This document shows positions 60,925 through 64,000 of a stretch of DNA of 64,000 nucleotides, in pieces. The position numbers and the translations under genes were made by a program. Below the pieces are notes generated by a model. That model was not told the DNA's origin. It did not search any database and saw only the letters and a list, made by a program, of their open reading frames with translations. The stretch is from Platanthera guangdongensis (lineage: Eukaryota; Streptophyta; Magnoliopsida; Asparagales; Orchidaceae). The stretch is taken from positions 78,418,757-78,482,756 of the forward strand of contig CM077165.1 in assembly GCA_039583875.1 (NCBI GenBank), written 5' to 3'. Positions within the stretch are counted from its first letter, which is position 1, and each line of letters opens with the position of its first letter.

Positions 60925-63900
60925 TGCAATGGTTATGCTATGAAATATAATTATTCCATGATGTGATCATGCAAGTGCAACTCACCCACCCGACTCTATG
61001 TACACAAACCTTTATTTCCCCCTTTCTGGAGACGAACCTCCCAGGATATCTCCGTAGTGGCAAACAGAAGCGGTGGGTTGGGCCTCGCCCACCTCTAAAC
61101 AGGTAATTGCACTACCAGTCAGACCTATTGTACGCCTCAATGTTGGTGCACTAAGCAGAGCTCCTGCGTACTCTTGTCGGCTGGCGCACTGGACTTTATT
61201 TGGCCAAGTGATAAACCACACTAGCCGAGTCAATGTATTGGCGTTGGTGCATTGACCCTCCAATACAGAAGACCCACAACCTTATACCTTATGCACATGC
61301 AACCTTATATATCATCTACCGAGCCAAAGCGCCCCGGACCATCCCGTCCGTCATAAACAACAACTAAGCCAAAGCTCGTCGGGCCAACCTGCCCATTACA
61401 AACCATTACCTAGCCAAAGCTTGCTGGGATAACCTGCCCAACACCAAAAACCACTGGGCCCACTGCCCGAGTGACCCAACCTATCTCCCCGAGACATCGA
61501 GGTGTGTGAAGGTGAAACCCTAGATTTACTAGTTACTCTTGCATTCCAGTTTTGCCTACAATTTAGGTTTAGCCTAGGACTGCCCAAGGTATTCCCCGCG
61601 AAGGGATCTCAAGGGAACTAGGAGCTACGATGGGCTGAAGCCCAAGGCTCCCTTTCACAAGGCACTTATTCTTATTAGTTAATACCCAACTCCTAGTACC
61701 TTAAATATTGTATTGGATCTAACCCTAGCATAATTGACATTTCCTCTCCTACGGGGAAAATGATATTTCGTCGACCTCGAGCACACTTAACACTAGCCAA
61801 TCCAACACTCTACTCATCCCAACTTCCAACGATGAACTCATTTCTATTCATCCAACCCAGCAAACAATTAACCCAACTCATGTGCCCAAATTCATACTCC
61901 AACTTAATTCCTGCAGTTTTACTAAATGTAGACCACTTAAGCTATATGATGTGTAACATATGAGGTACTCAAAATAATCATCCAGTATCCCTATAATAAT
62001 TATTAGAGGGCTTTCATGACCTTTTTAGCCTAAATCTAGAATTTCATAATTTTTCTATTTATCTGATATTTTATTTAATTATTCGAGTAATCCAAAAATC
62101 CCAAGTTTGAATATGAAGTACCAATTTCAAACAAGCAAATATTCCACCAAATTTAGGATAAATACAAGATGAATTTTTAACATAAAATCCAATGTCTCCA
62201 AAGTTTTCAGCAAGATTTAATCCAAAAATTCTAATTTTTAAATATATCCCACAATAAATCATTTTAAGAGATAAGTACAACAAGAATACTTCCAAAAATT
62301 CAGAGAAACTTCAAGGATGATTGTAAGGACATATAAATGCCCTAGGTCAAGTTTCATAATTTATTAGCAAGTAATGAGCTCTAAGCAAGTTATTGAACAA
62401 TTTTCCAAGTTAATGAGCTTGTGAAGTAGGTACTGCAAAAATATATTCAAAAATTCTAATAAGATTCATACATGAGCAATAAGGTCTAAAACTCCTTCTG
62501 CCAAATTTTCATGACCTTCCAAATGGCAGTGGGATCATAATGACAAAATGATTAATTAGGGCATTCCCATGAGTTACAAAGGAATTGCTAAGAATATTGA
62601 TCCAAAGTTCCCAATTAAATTACCAGAGATTCAATCTATCCTTATGACCACTCTACCCAAATTTCATTATTGTTCAAGGAGTTTTACTAACCTATTCTAG
62701 CACTACAATGTTTGTTCCCTATACTAGGGTTGTGGTTTTGTGGTTCCTACCCTTTCCCAAATCCACTAATATTTTTACTAGAGGGCTTTGGTTACTCTAT
62801 TACCCTCCCCACCAAATTTCAAGTTCATTCAAGGTCTTTTGGCCTCATGCCCTTCACAAGGCACAAAAGCCCTTCCTTAGGGTTTAGTATTAGATCTTAG
62901 GGCAAATCTATTCCAATCTACACCATCTTCCATGGGGACGTGCTAAAATCCATGCCAAGCCTGTGGCCCCAATTTCAACCTTTGTTGAGGTGATTTGGCC
63001 ACTCAAAACCCAAAGTGCACTTTTTGACCAAAATACCCTTTTTAAGGGAAGGTAAGGGTTTGCATAATTTCAATTCAAATCACCTCCAAATGAGATGACA
63101 TTTTAACTAGATCTTTATAATGACCCCAAGCACCACTCACCAAAATTTGGGTGAGTTTAGAGGTCATTTGATCCCTAAATTAATTTACCCTAAGGAAATT
63201 ACATAATTCCAAAAACTATGGAAACATTGTCCCAAAATATTCTCATTTTTGGGCAGGACTAGATATGGTCTAGGGTGACTCCCTGTCCAAATTTCAAGTC
63301 ATTTGGACCAGAGATGAAGGGTGGGCATCCATTTTTATTTCTGCCTAGCCCTAGGTATAGACCCCACCAAAATGGGTGCCGTGGTCAAACCAGGCACCCA
63401 AATTTGTTCAAACTAATTTTACAATAACGTAGACCCATTGGGCTACAAATCATGTGTCTACCATTTTCTCCTACAGAGCATAAAACTATTTTTAGTAATC
63501 TAAAGCCTTAAATAGTAATAATGTGATAGAATTGAAATAATCATAATAATTAAAACCTTTAGTTTAAAATCATTACAACGCCAATCTTTGCGCAGCTTTG
63601 GACGACATCCAGTTGTCTTCCACCTCCAGCCGATGGTCCCAATTCAACCCACCTGGAGCCATTTCCAGTCACTGTCGCCAGCCATCCGGCCACCTCCCCG
63701 GCAGGCCACCGCCACCACCACCTCCGTTGAGGTGGTGGCTGTCGCCAGGCGGCAGTACAGCCGCCGGAGGGCCTTATTCTGGCGAACCCGACAAGTGCAT
63801 TTTTGTTGCAAAACATGGAGATAAGTTCCCGACAATCGGGCTCAATTGAGCCCGAACCTTGGCCCTAAGGATTGTTATGAACTACCCATGGAAGAAGGAG

Positions 63901-64000
63901 TGGAGGAGGACCTGTGTGGGTGGCTGAAGCCTTGTCGGTCGCCGGATTGTCATGGTGGTGGAGGTGGTGGTCGGATTTCTGCAACTTCACAGTGGACCTC
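60925..64000 (-). repeat. Gypsy-T LTR copy 3 (partial)
   Basis: Starts TGCAATGG on the plus strand like copy 2 and runs to the window end without its TGTAAC terminus. It has one 660-bp unit. Substitutions and a small insertion (TCAAACCAGGC near 63386) set it apart from copies 1 and 2 over 61960-64000. Confidence 0.83.

Larger units (their letters stand above)
44364..64000 (-). mobile_element. Gypsy-T: tandem gypsy array (LTR-int-LTR-int-LTR)
   Basis: Three direct copies of a long LTR alternate with two internal regions of exactly 3519 bp (48776-52294 and 57406-60924). All are in the minus orientation. Neither internal region has a primer site or gag. The third LTR runs off the window. The left flank is TTATA (44359-44363). 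Shared LTRs between units are the mark of LTR-LTR unequal recombination, not of separate insertions. Confidence 0.9.

Overview
This window looks like repeat-rich intergenic DNA from a flowering plant. I see no host gene that I can support, and no rRNA or tRNA gene. Essentially all 64 kb can be read as long terminal repeat (LTR) retrotransposons inserted into one another. The evidence is plant-type Ty1/copia and Ty3/gypsy domains, initiator-Met tRNA primer-binding sites, polypurine tracts, and 5-bp target-site duplications (TSDs). The species cannot be told from this sequence.

I use nicknames for the elements. LTR-U (1-2516, minus) is a gypsy-like LTR inserted in the 5' LTR of Copia-H. Copia-H (2517-39699, plus) is an old copia element split by three later insertions: Copia-1 (3166-11790, plus, TSD GTTCT, in gag), Copia-2 (15616-23791, minus, TSD CAACT, in reverse transcriptase) and Gypsy-3 (28436-38286, plus, TSD TAGTC, in the 3' LTR). 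Copia-H sits in Gypsy-G (39700-40642, minus), which sits in LTR S1 (40643-41574, minus), which sits in Copia-C (41575 to about 43490, plus). Copia-C is broken on its right by a second S copy, S2 (about 43491-44363, plus). S2 is entered by Gypsy-T (44364 to beyond 64000, minus). Gypsy-T is a tandem LTR-internal-LTR-internal-LTR array.

Copia-1 has almost identical LTRs, an open gag-like ORF and an open 768-codon extra ORF, but no pol. It is a non-autonomous element that presumably uses Pol from a relative. Copia-H carries a decayed version of the same extra ORF between RNase H and the 3' LTR. In both elements the protein has a conserved N-terminal region, a basic nuclear-localisation-like cluster and a conserved C-terminal motif.

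Two patterns stand out. First, six LTR families, copia and gypsy alike, carry dense arrays of CG-containing inverted repeats (CTCGAGTA, GATTCTCGCCGAATC, TGTCGAGACA and GACACGGGCGTGTC types), in most cases just upstream of the LTR TATA box. In Copia-H, and more weakly in Copia-1, the same family word reappears in front of the extra ORF. In Copia-H it is followed by its own TATA box. This suggests a second, co-regulated promoter and perhaps a self-recognising nuclear factor. Second, Gypsy-3 appears to be spliced twice. A 24-nt start exon inside the LTR, conserved in the diverged Gypsy-G, joins gag across the primer-binding site. A 91-nt intron joins gag to protease in frame, so that unspliced RNA would end after Gag. 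The Gypsy-T array also holds a hybrid middle LTR that records the unequal crossover that made it.
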